64,000 nucleotides of DNA, taken from Sphingobacterium gobiense (GTDB lineage Bacteria > Bacteroidota > Bacteroidia > Sphingobacteriales > Sphingobacteriaceae). The DNA lies in assembly GCF_002980575.1 (NCBI RefSeq), contig NZ_PVBS01000002.1:1116001-1180000 (forward strand), given 5' to 3'. A program made the position numbers and the translations under genes. Below the pieces are notes generated by a model. It made no database searches, had not been told where the DNA came from, and worked only from the letters and a program-made list of their open reading frames with translations. Shown here piece by piece: positions 25,622 through 33,867 of the stretch (position 1 is its first letter; every line of letters starts with the position of its first letter).

Positions 25622-26458
25622 ATGTCAGTACAAATTTCTGCATCAGATGTAAACAAATTGCGTCAACAAACTGGCGCTGGTATGATGGATTGTAAAAAAG
25701 CGTTAGTAGAATCAAACGGTGATTTCGAAGCTGCTATCGACTACTTGCGTAAAAAGGGTGCTAAAGTGGCGGCTAGTCGTCAAGACCGTGATTCTAACGA
25801 AGGCGTGGTTATCGCTAAAGCAGCTGCTGATGGTAAATCAGGTATCGTGGTAGAGGTAAACTGTGAGACAGACTTCGTAGCGAAAAATGCAGACTTCGTA
25901 GCTTTCGCAGAAAAAATCGCTGACCTTGCTTTGCAAAATAGTCCTGCTTCCGTAGAGGAACTGAAAGCCTTAACATTAGATGGTAAGCATATTGCTGATG
26001 CGTTAATTGAGCAAACAGGCGTAATAGGTGAAAAAATCGACATTTCTAAATACGAGTCAGTTTCTGCAGAGAAAGTGATTGCGTATATCCACGGTAACTA
26101 TCGTTTAGGTGTGTTGGTAGGTCTATCTGCAGATGCAGCTGGTGCTGACGAGGCGGGTAAAGATGTTGCAATGCAAATTGCAGCCATGAATCCTGTTGCT
26201 ATCGATAAAGATGGTGTAGATCAAGAAACTATCGACCGCGAAATCGCCATCGCAAAAGAACAGATCCTTGCTGAAGGAAAACCAGCTGAAATGGCAGAAA
26301 AGATTGCGCAAGGTAAATTGAACAAATTCTTCAAAGACACGACTTTGTTGAACCAAGAGTTTGTAAAAGACTCTTCAAAAAATATTGCTCAATTCTTGGA
26401 CTCTGTTTCAAAGGGATTGACTGTTACAGCATTCAAGCGCGTACAGCTGGGAGCGTAA
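25622..26458 (+). CDS. tsf: elongation factor Ts
   Basis: Guanine-nucleotide exchange factor for EF-Tu. 278 residues: N-terminal UBA-like domain (VNKLRQQTGAGMMDCKKALVESNGDFEAAIDYLRKKG), the core exchange motif VNCETDFVAKN that contacts the EF-Tu nucleotide site, and the dimerisation region to HGNYRLGVLV. It has its own promoter element and a double-hairpin 3' end, so it can be expressed independently of rpsB. Confidence 0.98.
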   Translation: MSVQISASDVNKLRQQTGAGMMDCKKALVESNGDFEAAIDYLRKKGAKVAASRQDRDSNEGVVIAKAAADGKSGIVVEVNCETDFVAKNADFVAFAEKIADLALQNSPASVEELKALTLDGKHIADALIEQTGVIGEKIDISKYESVSAEKVIAYIHGNYRLGVLVGLSADAAGADEAGKDVAMQIAAMNPVAIDKDGVDQETIDREIAIAKEQILAEGKPAEMAEKIAQGKLNKFFKDTTLLNQEFVKDSSKNIAQFLDSVSKGLTVTAFKRVQLGA

Positions 26459-26464
26459 TTTCAG

Positions 26465-26541
26465 GGGCAGAAGCTATTCTGCCCAAATGTCTAAAATAAG
26501 AAATATAGCCTATCCGGATAGCGGACAGGCTATATTTTTTT
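26465..26541 (+). terminator. tandem hairpins and terminator of tsf
   Basis: First hairpin GGGCAGAA-gcta-TTCTGCCC (26465-26484). The second has arms AAATATAGCCT(a)TCCG / CGGA(c)AGGCTATATTT (26501-26537) followed by T residues. The second is a classical intrinsic terminator; the first may protect the 3' end. Confidence 0.88.
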
Positions 26542-26656
26542 ACCCTTAATCTTAAAATTTAACCTATTTTAAGATACAAACGGTAAACTTTTACTTTTTT
26601 TTGTCATCTTTATAAAGTGGAGGTTTGTTCCATTATAATAATAGGAAGGAATTTGA

Positions 26657-28372
26657 ATGAATATGTATAGAAAAATAGCTTATATAGGATTACTTGTCAT
26701 CGCAGGAGTGTTTTGCATCTTGGATATGTATGCACAACAGGGGCAAATTGAAGAAAAGCCTTATAAGCAATTGTTGGTGGAGGTGGAGGGGAAGCTTCGT
26801 ACAGGAGATTTGGCCGGAGCTATAGAAAAGTTAGACGATATCCTCGCAAAATACCCCGATGCGGCAGAAGTATATTATGCAAAAGCGCTTTTATACGGAC
26901 AGGCCCGTAATTTTGATGTCGCTATTCCATTGACCGAGAAAGCCTCGGAAATAGAACCAAAAAATATACTCTATCTCAACTATCTTATTGAGTTGCATAA
27001 AAGTCAGGGAAATGTCGCCGGAGCGATTCCAGTTATCGACCGTGCAATTGCTACGCATCCGGACAATGCATCTTTGTACCGGGAGAAGATGCTATTGTTG
27101 CATGCTTCTAAGCAATCAGATGAAGCCTTGCGAGTCTATGATGAGGCTGTTGTGAAATTTGGAGATTCTGATACCTTGGATGTTATGAAGGCCGAGATGC
27201 TGGTTGATCTGGATAGGAAGCAAGAGGCAGAAAAAATACTATTACCACGATTACAGAATAACTCCAGTCTTCGTCAAGTCTATAGCACCTTAGGGTTCAT
27301 TTACATGGAAAGGAATTCAACCAAACAGGCTATACAAATATTGGAACGAGGGTTAAAGAACACGAACGACCACCTGTTGTATTTGGACCTCGCAGACGCC
27401 TATACGGCTGTAAAGAAGGATAGGCAGGCATTTGAAGCCTTGCGAAAAGCATTTGAGTCGACGGATGTCAACTATATGGATAAACATCGCGTCATGTTTA
27501 CACTGTTGAGTGGCAAATCCGAACTGACGTTAGGGCAGATTCAAGATTTGGCAAATATATTAGTGTTAAAACATCCACGCATTGCCGATAGCCATGTGGC
27601 GAAAGGAGATGTGCTTTGGCGGAAGGGAAATCTGCAGGAAGCGCGGTCGTTGTTTCTTACGGCAGTAGGGATTAACAGAGCACATATCGATGCTTGGCGC
27701 ATGTTGATGAATGTGGAAATGGCACTTAACGAGGTAGACCAAGCTGTTAATCATGGCCTGGAAGCATTAGAAGCAAATCCGAATAACCCGATGCTTCTCT
27801 ACTTTACCGGATTAGCGTATATGGTGAAAGATGAGGGGGAGAATGCCCGTAAGTTCATGGAAGCGGCACTTGATAATAGCGGAGCGGAAAATACGTATTT
27901 GCAATCGCTTATCTACGCAGGTCTTGGTGATTTATATCACAAGTTGGAGATGGCCGAGGTATCTGATGTCGCCTATGAAGAAGCGATTAAACTGGATAGT
28001 ACGAACGCAACAGCAATGAATAATTATGCGTATTATTTAGCGGAACGTAACGAGAAATTAGAACTGGCGGAGAAGTTGTCTAGGCAGTCCAACGAATTAG
28101 AACCTGGTTCTAGCACTTTTCAAGATACCTACGCGTGGGTACTCTTTAAGCAAAAAAAATATAAAGAGGCGTTAAAATGGATGGAAAAGGCTGTTCGAGG
28201 ATCATCTCCATCAGCAGTACTCTATGAGCATTATGGCGATATATTGTTTAAATCAGGGAATAGTAAGGAAGCAATAAGACAATGGGAGAAGGCTTTGGCG
28301 ATGCGTGATGGAAGTGGTATAGATGTGGAAAAATTAAAGTCAAAAATAGCAACGAAAAGTTATGTGGAGTAG
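26657..28372 (+). CDS. TPR protein, first gene of an envelope operon
   Basis: A 571-residue exported TPR protein. Signal peptide MYRKIAYIGLLVIAGVFCILDMYAQQ, then about fourteen 34-residue TPR units, e.g. AAEVYYAKALLYGQARNFDVAIPLTEKASEIEP and NATAMNNYAYYLAERNEKLELAEKL. No enzyme motif. The stop codon overlaps the next start by 11 bp, so it is translationally coupled to the DUF4292 lipoprotein. A partial Shine-Dalgarno (AGGAAGGA) precedes the ATG. The block TPR - DUF4292 - EnvC-like recurs in Bacteroidota, as I recall, which suggests an envelope-assembly role. Confidence 0.83.
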   Translation: MNMYRKIAYIGLLVIAGVFCILDMYAQQGQIEEKPYKQLLVEVEGKLRTGDLAGAIEKLDDILAKYPDAAEVYYAKALLYGQARNFDVAIPLTEKASEIEPKNILYLNYLIELHKSQGNVAGAIPVIDRAIATHPDNASLYREKMLLLHASKQSDEALRVYDEAVVKFGDSDTLDVMKAEMLVDLDRKQEAEKILLPRLQNNSSLRQVYSTLGFIYMERNSTKQAIQILERGLKNTNDHLLYLDLADAYTAVKKDRQAFEALRKAFESTDVNYMDKHRVMFTLLSGKSELTLGQIQDLANILVLKHPRIADSHVAKGDVLWRKGNLQEARSLFLTAVGINRAHIDAWRMLMNVEMALNEVDQAVNHGLEALEANPNNPMLLYFTGLAYMVKDEGENARKFMEAALDNSGAENTYLQSLIYAGLGDLYHKLEMAEVSDVAYEEAIKLDSTNATAMNNYAYYLAERNEKLELAEKLSRQSNELEPGSSTFQDTYAWVLFKQKKYKEALKWMEKAVRGSSPSAVLYEHYGDILFKSGNSKEAIRQWEKALAMRDGSGIDVEKLKSKIATKSYVE

Positions 28373-29144
28373 AATGATTTTGGTGATGGTAGTAAGTGTA
28401 TTAGTTTTTACTTCTTGTAAGACGAAACGAAAAATAGCAATGCCATCTCCTGATACACCAACGGAAATCAGTGCAGCCAACGCAGCAAGTATTAAGACCT
28501 TCGAAATGAATAATCTGGATTTCCATACATTTTCCGGACGAGCAAAAGCAAAAATCGAAATGGGGAAGAATCTGCATGACGTTACATTAAATGTCCGGAT
28601 AGAACGAAATAAGGCGATATGGTTATCGGTTACAGCGATACTAGGGGTCGAAGTGGCTCGCATTTTAATTACACCGGATAGTGTTAAGATACTCAATAAA
28701 TTTCAAGGAGAGTACATCGCAAAGCCATTTTCGTATATTTATAATTATACAAACCGCGGCGTTACGTTTACTACGTTACAGGATTTACTAATGGCAAATG
28801 TGTCCTCGAACTTGTTACGTACCGAAAATGTACAGGTAGCTAGCGCTACGGATGAGTTTATAGTGGTTGGGATTAAGGAACAATTATCTTATCAATATCG
28901 AATAAATAAGGAAAACAGGCCATTTAATTTTGTCTTACAAGAAGTAGGAGGAACGCACAATCTCGAAGCTTTTTATGGAGATTATGCTAAAACGGTTGGA
29001 TATAATTTTCCGCGGAATCTAGCGTTAAATATCGTGGGAGAGGAAGTGTCATTAAAAGTACAATTAGGCTATAACCGTGTGGCTTTTAATGAAAATATAG
29101 AAATGCCTTTTTCTGTTTCTAGTAGATACAAGGTAATAAATTAG
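28362..29144 (+). CDS. DUF4292 lipoprotein
   Basis: A 260-residue lipoprotein: signal MWSRMILVMVVSVLVFTSC with lipid-anchor Cys19, then a DUF4292 domain. The sequence runs as alternating long beta strands (FSGRAKAKIEMGKNLHDVTLNVRIERNKAIWLSVTAILGVEVARILITPDSVKILNK...), the pattern of an open beta-barrel of LolA/LolB type, with the FSGRAKA start near residue 61. A function in lipoprotein or lipid shuttling is inference from fold resemblance only. The start overlaps the end of the TPR gene by 11 bp. EnvC follows after 76 bp with its own promoter element. Confidence 0.8.
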   Translation: MWSRMILVMVVSVLVFTSCKTKRKIAMPSPDTPTEISAANAASIKTFEMNNLDFHTFSGRAKAKIEMGKNLHDVTLNVRIERNKAIWLSVTAILGVEVARILITPDSVKILNKFQGEYIAKPFSYIYNYTNRGVTFTTLQDLLMANVSSNLLRTENVQVASATDEFIVVGIKEQLSYQYRINKENRPFNFVLQEVGGTHNLEAFYGDYAKTVGYNFPRNLALNIVGEEVSLKVQLGYNRVAFNENIEMPFSVSSRYKVIN

Positions 29145-29176
29145 TGATTATCACAATAAAAGCACAAAATAATCTT

Positions 29177-29184
29177 TATTTTTG
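29177..29184 (+). promoter_or_regulatory. -7 promoter element of the EnvC-like gene
   Basis: TAttTTTG, 36 bp before the ATG at 29221. No good -33 element is visible. Confidence 0.55.
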
Positions 29185-29220
29185 TAGGCTTGTTTGCCGA
29201 GATATAGAGAAAAACGGTTC

Positions 29221-30492
29221 ATGGATATAAAAAAAATACTATTTAGCTTCTTGTTTTTTTGCGGTGTTGGACTAGGGTATGTTTCTGCTCAAAGCAGTGC
29301 AGAACTAAAAAAGCAGCGAGAGAAGATAGATGCGGAGATTGCCGAGTTAATGAAGATTGTGCGCGCAAAAACACAAGAAAAGTTGCTTTCTCAAAAAGAA
29401 GTGAATGCGCTAAGCCGCCAGTTAAATCTTCGGGAAGATAAGATCAAGACGATAAATGCAGAGCTACGGATTATCAAAAGTAATATCCAAAAGAATACGA
29501 AAGCGGTTAATCAATTAAAGGCAGACTTGGAAAAGATGCGGAAAGATTATGAAAAAATGATTCTTTTTGCTTTCCGGAATAAAAATGGGTATAATAAACT
29601 GATGTTTATTTTCGCGTCGAAAGATTTTAACCAAGCCTTTAAGCGCGTGAAATATTTACAGCAGTTTAACGATGCGCGTAAGATAAAAGTAGCAGAAATT
29701 GAAGCGACTAAGCAGGAAATAGAACTGAAAATTGCACAATTGGAGAGCGATCGCGAAACGCAAAACAAACTGTTAAAGGAGCAAGAAGGAGAGAAAGCAA
29801 TTATTGCTAAAGACCGATCAGCACACGCACAGGAGCTTAGTCAGTTGAAAAAAGAAGAATCTACGTATAAAGGGCAACTGAGCCAGAAGCAACAGGAAAA
29901 GAAACGTATCGATGCGATGATACAGGCGGCAATCCGTAGGGAAATCGAAGCACAGCGCAGACTTGCAGAAGAAGCTCGAAGAAAAGCCGCTGAAGCAGAA
30001 GCTAAACGGACGGGTAAAACCGTTGAGGAAGTTGAGAAATCGGCACCTCGGAAGTCAGACAGCGAAGTTTTGCGTTCTACACCAGAAGCAGCTAAGCTAT
30101 CAGCAGATTTCAAATCCAATCGCGGGCGTTTACCGTGGCCGGTGGCTCAAGGAAATATTGTGCGTAACTTTGGGTTCGAAACCGTGGAGCGTAACGTGCG
30201 GATTGACAACTCCGACGTAGCGATTCGCACAGCGGACAACGCATCGGTAAAAGCGGTTTTTGAAGGAGACGTTGTACAAGTAATCGGAAGTTTCGTGGTT
30301 ATCAAACACGGAGAGTATTTCACCTCGTATTCCAATCTGAAAAGTGTATCGGTAAGACGTGGACAAAAAGTAGGGAGAGGGCAACAGATTGGTACCGCAG
30401 GTGAAGATCCAGATGCCGGATACTCTATAGTGAACTTTGGGGTGTTTCAAGGACAGACCGCGATGAATCCTGTTTCCTGGTTAGCAAAATAA
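29221..30492 (+). CDS. murein hydrolase activator EnvC family protein
   Basis: A 423-residue periplasmic protein. I chose the ATG at 29221 over an in-frame TTG at 29194 because the signal peptide (MDIKKILFSFLFFCGVGLGYVSAQ) begins there. Residues 25-260 form a long coiled coil (LKKQREKIDAEIAELMKIV...), residues 300-420 a LytM/M23-like domain. The HxxxD and HxH zinc ligands are absent: NSDVAIRTADNASVKAVFEGDVV and SIVNFGVFQGQTAMNPVSWL replace them. It is therefore a degenerate, non-catalytic LytM factor, which fits EnvC/NlpD activators of cell-wall amidases at division. Confidence 0.87.
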   Translation: MDIKKILFSFLFFCGVGLGYVSAQSSAELKKQREKIDAEIAELMKIVRAKTQEKLLSQKEVNALSRQLNLREDKIKTINAELRIIKSNIQKNTKAVNQLKADLEKMRKDYEKMILFAFRNKNGYNKLMFIFASKDFNQAFKRVKYLQQFNDARKIKVAEIEATKQEIELKIAQLESDRETQNKLLKEQEGEKAIIAKDRSAHAQELSQLKKEESTYKGQLSQKQQEKKRIDAMIQAAIRREIEAQRRLAEEARRKAAEAEAKRTGKTVEEVEKSAPRKSDSEVLRSTPEAAKLSADFKSNRGRLPWPVAQGNIVRNFGFETVERNVRIDNSDVAIRTADNASVKAVFEGDVVQVIGSFVVIKHGEYFTSYSNLKSVSVRRGQKVGRGQQIGTAGEDPDAGYSIVNFGVFQGQTAMNPVSWLAK

Positions 30493-30568
30493 TTACAAGA
30501 AATTCAGAATTTTAATTATATATTTGTAATGCGTTGATAATGAAAGCAACGCTAAGAATTTTAAAACT

Positions 30569-30772
30569 ATGTATACATCGGGATTATTATTTATTGGGAC
30601 GCAAGAGATTATTATCATAGTAGTTTTGGTTTTGTTACTTTTTGGAGGCAAAAAAATTCCAGAATTGATGCGTGGTCTAGGACGTGGCGTGAAAGAATTT
30701 AAAGATGGACAACGTGAAGAACCTACGGAGAACCAAAGCAGCACAAATAATAACAATAACCCGCAGAACTGA
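30569..30772 (+). CDS. tatA: Sec-independent translocase TatA
   Basis: A 67-residue Tat pore component that moves folded proteins with twin-arginine signals across the inner membrane. It has the short N-terminal membrane helix (about 10-26), the hinge [23 protein letters not shown] with the conserved Phe-Gly, and an amphipathic helix, then an Asn-rich tail. No tatC is in the window. TatA rather than TatB is favoured by the short length. A terminator follows. Confidence 0.93.
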   Translation: MYTSGLLFIGTQEIIIIVVLVLLLFGGKKIPELMRGLGRGVKEFKDGQREEPTENQSSTNNNNNPQN

Positions 30773-30786
30773 ATAGGGTAAAAAAT

Positions 30787-30834
30787 AAGAGTTTCGTGGA
30801 GGGCTACCCCGCTGTGAAACTCTTTAGTTTTTTT
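30787..30834 (+). terminator. terminator of tatA
   Basis: Arms AAGAGTTTC (30787-30795) and GAAACTCTT (30816-30824) around a 20-base inner structure, followed by a T-rich run. Confidence 0.85.
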
Positions 30835-30893
30835 GGAGTAAATGTACTAATTGGGGAAGATATACGTTTACATATAAAAACACCTAATACCGT

Positions 30894-32198
30894 ATGATTA
30901 AAAACCGTTTGTGGTTAATCCTTTTTTGTGTACTCGGATTAAAGACATCACTGCATGCCCAGGATATGGTCAATGCGGAGACAGAACCCGTGCCGTTACA
31001 TCTCATAGAGGCCGCATCTAGCCAACGGGAGATTATTATTTCTGCTTTGGATTCGCTTAAAACCCTGTCTTATTGTGATCCTTTGTACACGAAAGAAGAT
31101 TCAATGGTCTTCAATCGTATGCGTAAAATACAAAGAACCATTCCATTAGCCTTAAACGAAAAAATAAAATCTTACATCGATAAATATATTTCCCGTAATT
31201 ACAATCCCTACTTGAGCAAGTTACAGGGATTGGCGGAATATTATTTTCCGATATATGAAAAAATACTTGCTGAAAACCAGTTGCCAGATGAAATCAAATA
31301 TATATCTGTTGTTGAGTCTTCATTAGATCCACATTTGGTGTCACGTTCAGGTGCTGTAGGTTTATGGCAATTTATGTATCCTACAGCAAAAGTCTATGAT
31401 CTGGCGATAGATAGTTATGTAGACGAACGTAAAGATCCTTATGCGGCTAGTTATGCAGCAAGCCGTTATTTTCTTGATGCTTACGACGAATTTAATGATT
31501 GGTTGTTGGCGTTGGCTTCCTATAATTGCGGACGAGGATGTGTACGCCGTGCTATTCAACGATCAGGATTAGAAAATCCGAATTTTTGGCAGCTCTCGCC
31601 TTATTTGCCAAAGGAGACACAAGACTATATACCGAAATTCATTGCGATGACATATACGTTAAAACACGCGGACGAATATGGGATATCGGCAATGACAAAT
31701 GATTTTGCTTGGGAAGCAAAACCGATTATGGTTGAAAAAACAGTCAACTTGCAACAAATTGCTCACGCCGTCAACCTACCTTTAGAAACGATTAAAAAAT
31801 TCAATCCTGCTTACAAGCGTTCGGTTATAAATGGCAGTGCTGAAAGCCCAAAACGTTTGATTCTGCCGGATACCGAATATCTGAGTGATAGCTTATTATA
31901 TGCTGCATTGAATAACCAATTGGACTTTTCGGAAAATATGCTGGCAAGTGCGGAAGAAACATCATCCAAAGCCGCAACGACGCACTTATCTGCTAAAAAG
32001 CCTAGATTGGCAGCAGCTTCGGAGAAATCTACTAAACGTTCTGTGGCTTATACCACATATACGGTGAAGAAAGGAGACACCTTATCACATATTGCAGCTC
32101 GATTTAAAGGGACTACCGTATCTCAAATAAAAGCAGATAACAGTTTACGGAGCACCCGGCTAAAAATAGGGCAGAAGTTAAGGATTAAAAAATCTTAA
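30894..32198 (+). CDS. LysM lytic transglycosylase (MltD-like)
   Basis: A 434-residue exported murein hydrolase that cleaves the MurNAc-GlcNAc bond with 1,6-anhydro formation. Signal peptide (ending SLHA/QD). The SLT domain (about 105-255) has the catalytic Glu141 in ISVVESSLDPHLVSRSGAVGLWQFM, then YNCGRGCVRRAI. A first, degenerate LysM-like region is near 275-330, and a clear C-terminal LysM (TYTVKKGDTLSHIAARFKGTTVSQI, about 388-432) binds peptidoglycan. A low-complexity linker joins them. Converges with the next gene, 4 bp away. Confidence 0.93.
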   Translation: MIKNRLWLILFCVLGLKTSLHAQDMVNAETEPVPLHLIEAASSQREIIISALDSLKTLSYCDPLYTKEDSMVFNRMRKIQRTIPLALNEKIKSYIDKYISRNYNPYLSKLQGLAEYYFPIYEKILAENQLPDEIKYISVVESSLDPHLVSRSGAVGLWQFMYPTAKVYDLAIDSYVDERKDPYAASYAASRYFLDAYDEFNDWLLALASYNCGRGCVRRAIQRSGLENPNFWQLSPYLPKETQDYIPKFIAMTYTLKHADEYGISAMTNDFAWEAKPIMVEKTVNLQQIAHAVNLPLETIKKFNPAYKRSVINGSAESPKRLILPDTEYLSDSLLYAALNNQLDFSENMLASAEETSSKAATTHLSAKKPRLAAASEKSTKRSVAYTTYTVKKGDTLSHIAARFKGTTVSQIKADNSLRSTRLKIGQKLRIKKS

Positions 32199-32202
32199 AA
32201 CA

Positions 32203-32718
32203 CTACGACAGCCACGCAGCATCTTCTCGTTGGTCAACTTCCTCAAGCTCAACTTCGACGTGTTCCTTTAATATGGTAGAAAGTTTTAGGCCATAATAAT
32301 CACTGAATAACGGAAACTGATGATGAGAACGGTCAATCAATACCGCTGTTCGCATTTTTTTGAGCGGAACATTGAGAAATAAACCCAAACCGTAAGCCAA
32401 GGTACGACCACTATTGAGAACGTCATCAACCAATATAATGACCTTATTTTTTGCAGTTTCAATAGGTACATCGGTAGTTGCTTCTAAACTTCTTTTCGTT
32501 TTCGAAATAGTGATTTTAATCAGTTCGATTTTCTTTTCTGAGGCAATATGCTGTAAGAACTTTTGAAGCCTTTTTGCGAATACATACCCTCGGTCTGCAA
32601 CGCCCACCAGCACCAATGATTTTTCTTCAAAATTATCTTCGAGAATTTGGTATGCGATACGAATAGATTTTTGATGGATCTGTTCTTTATTAAGAATAAG
32701 TGTTCGTTTATTAGACAT
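32203..32718 (-). CDS. phosphoribosyltransferase, PyrR/Hpt-like
   Basis: Type I phosphoribosyltransferase, 171 residues from the ATG at 32718 (an in-frame GTG lies three codons upstream). It has the early loop LVGVADRGYVFAKRL and the PRPP-binding motif VIILVDDVLNSGRTLAYGLG. It is a second member of the fold in this window beside pyrR at 10163; the two are clearly diverged. It could be a hypoxanthine- or uracil-type enzyme; the substrate is undetermined. It is separated from the NlpC/P60 gene by a terminator. Confidence 0.8.
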   Translation of the reverse strand: MSNKRTLILNKEQIHQKSIRIAYQILEDNFEEKSLVLVGVADRGYVFAKRLQKFLQHIASEKKIELIKITISKTKRSLEATTDVPIETAKNKVIILVDDVLNSGRTLAYGLGLFLNVPLKKMRTAVLIDRSHHQFPLFSDYYGLKLSTILKEHVEVELEEVDQREDAAWLS

Positions 32719-32764
32719 ATTATGCACGTTGATTACTGTGCATAAAAATACGAAATCTTATCAT

Positions 32765-32801
32765 AAAAAAGGTTCGGATATTTATACATCCGAACCTTTT
32801 T
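32765..32801 (-). terminator. terminator of the NlpC/P60 gene
   Basis: Arms AAAAGGTTCGGATa / taCATCCGAACCTTTT form a near-perfect hairpin with A and T tracts. It lies 22 bp after the minus-strand NlpC/P60 stop codon. Confidence 0.85.
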
Positions 32802-32822
32802 ATCATGTCATGAGAGAAAAAA

Positions 32823-33398
32823 CTAGTGTAAATTTTTGTCATCTTCATCGGAGCTGGCATCAGCTAGCATCGCTTCGTTTATTTCTGACGGTCTGCCTCC
32901 GTTATAGTAATATCGTTTCCAATAAGCTTCATTAAGGTTGCTGATCATGACCCCTCTGCTAGACGCGGCATGGGCAAATTTGTCGTCGCCAAGGTAAATA
33001 CCGACATGCGTGATTTGTCTACTGCGAATTTTAAAAAATACCAGATCTCCTGGTTGTAGGTCATTTTTGCGAACTGGTTTTACATTGGCGTATTGATTAC
33101 GACTGTTGTAACCTATCGTAGTATTAAAAACATTCTCATAAACAGCAAGTGAAAATTTAGAACAGTCTATCCCTTTCTTAGAATCTCCGCCTAAGCGGTA
33201 GGGAGTACCTAACCACTCGTATACGAATTGATAAAGTTTCGTATTTGCCATTGCATTGGAGGCAACACCCATTATTTGTGAAAAATATTCTTTAGCTAGA
33301 TTGTCAGGGTCAGCAGAGGTTGATTTTGCTGTTTGTGCCTGAGACACTACACATAAGCCTACGAAGAGCATGCCTGCTATCAGTTTTTTTGTATTCAT
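32823..33398 (-). CDS. NlpC/P60 (C40) peptidase
   Basis: A 191-residue exported cysteine peptidase that cuts peptidoglycan stem peptides. Signal peptide MNTKKLIAGMLFVGLCVVSQAQ. The catalytic domain (about 58-170) has Cys79 in GGDSKKGIDCSKFSLAVYENVF, His131 in QITHVGIYLGDDKF and the third polar residue His143. The short acidic tail (ADASSDEDDKNLH) is unusual. Together with the EnvC-like protein and the lytic transglycosylase it forms a cell-wall-remodelling neighbourhood. Confidence 0.92.
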   Translation of the reverse strand: MNTKKLIAGMLFVGLCVVSQAQTAKSTSADPDNLAKEYFSQIMGVASNAMANTKLYQFVYEWLGTPYRLGGDSKKGIDCSKFSLAVYENVFNTTIGYNSRNQYANVKPVRKNDLQPGDLVFFKIRSRQITHVGIYLGDDKFAHAASSRGVMISNLNEAYWKRYYYNGGRPSEINEAMLADASSDEDDKNLH

Positions 33399-33467
33399 TA
33401 TGTTCGCCTATTTCACTTGATTATGATACGTTTAGTCTTCTGTCTTATATTTTCTACAGGACTGAAG

Positions 33468-33498
33468 CAAATCTAATACATAATGTCTAGGCTTCCAA
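33468..33498 (-). promoter_or_regulatory. promoter of the NlpC/P60 gene
   Basis: On the minus strand TTG (33496-33498), 20-bp spacer, TAgaTTTG (33468-33475), leaving a leader of about 65 bases. The AT-rich stretch from here to 33645 holds no gene I can support. Confidence 0.7.
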
Positions 33499-33645
33499 GT
33501 ATATTGTTCGTTATTTTGCTGTTGTTTAACGAATTTTAACATATTTTTTATTGGCATTCAGTATCATTACCTTTTATGTCAGGGTAGCTATATAACTACT
33601 TTCTATAAAAATTCATTATTAAAATTTCAATAAAAATTAAAAATA

Positions 33646-33678
33646 TTTGATGTATTCAAATAAAAACTCGTATATTTA
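33646..33678 (+). promoter_or_regulatory. promoter of the thr operon
   Basis: TTTG (33646-33649), 21-bp spacer, TAtaTTTA (33671-33678; one mismatch to TAnnTTTG). Transcription should begin 10-15 bases before the leader-peptide ATG. Confidence 0.65.
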
Positions 33679-33695
33679 GATCGTTTTTCAAAAAT

Positions 33696-33764
33696 ATGGA
33701 AAGTTTACACGTGATTATTACAACGATTATTATTACCACCGACAGTATTCATCGGAGGAAGTAA
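33696..33764 (+). CDS. thrL: thr operon leader peptide
   Basis: A 22-codon open reading frame between the promoter and the attenuator. Residues 7-15 read IITTIIITT (codons ATT ATT ACA ACG ATT ATT ATT ACC ACC), and a sixth Ile follows at 18, giving four Thr and six Ile codons. This is the expected make-up of a leader that senses charged tRNA-Thr and tRNA-Ile, the two end-products of the pathway, as in enterobacterial thrL although the sequence is unrelated. The ribosome position decides which RNA hairpin forms downstream. Confidence 0.85.
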   Translation: MESLHVIITTIIITTDSIHRRK

Positions 33765-33828
33765 TTCTATTGTATAAGAAAGTGTACATAAAATATAGAG
33801 CCTTCCTCCAAATGGGAAGGCTTTTTTG
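33754..33828 (+). promoter_or_regulatory. thr attenuator (antiterminator and terminator)
   Basis: The terminator hairpin has arms AGCCTTCC (33799-33806) and GGAAGGCT (33815-33822) plus six T residues. Its left arm can instead pair with an upstream segment: GGAGGAAG (33754-33761, the last leader codons) is perfectly complementary to CTTCCTCC (33802-33809). A ribosome stalled at the Thr/Ile codons leaves GGAGGAAG free and the antiterminator forms; a ribosome at the stop codon masks it and the terminator forms. Confidence 0.85.
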
Positions 33829-33867
33829 GTTAGTATATACATTATTTTAAATTATAAATAAACTGAA

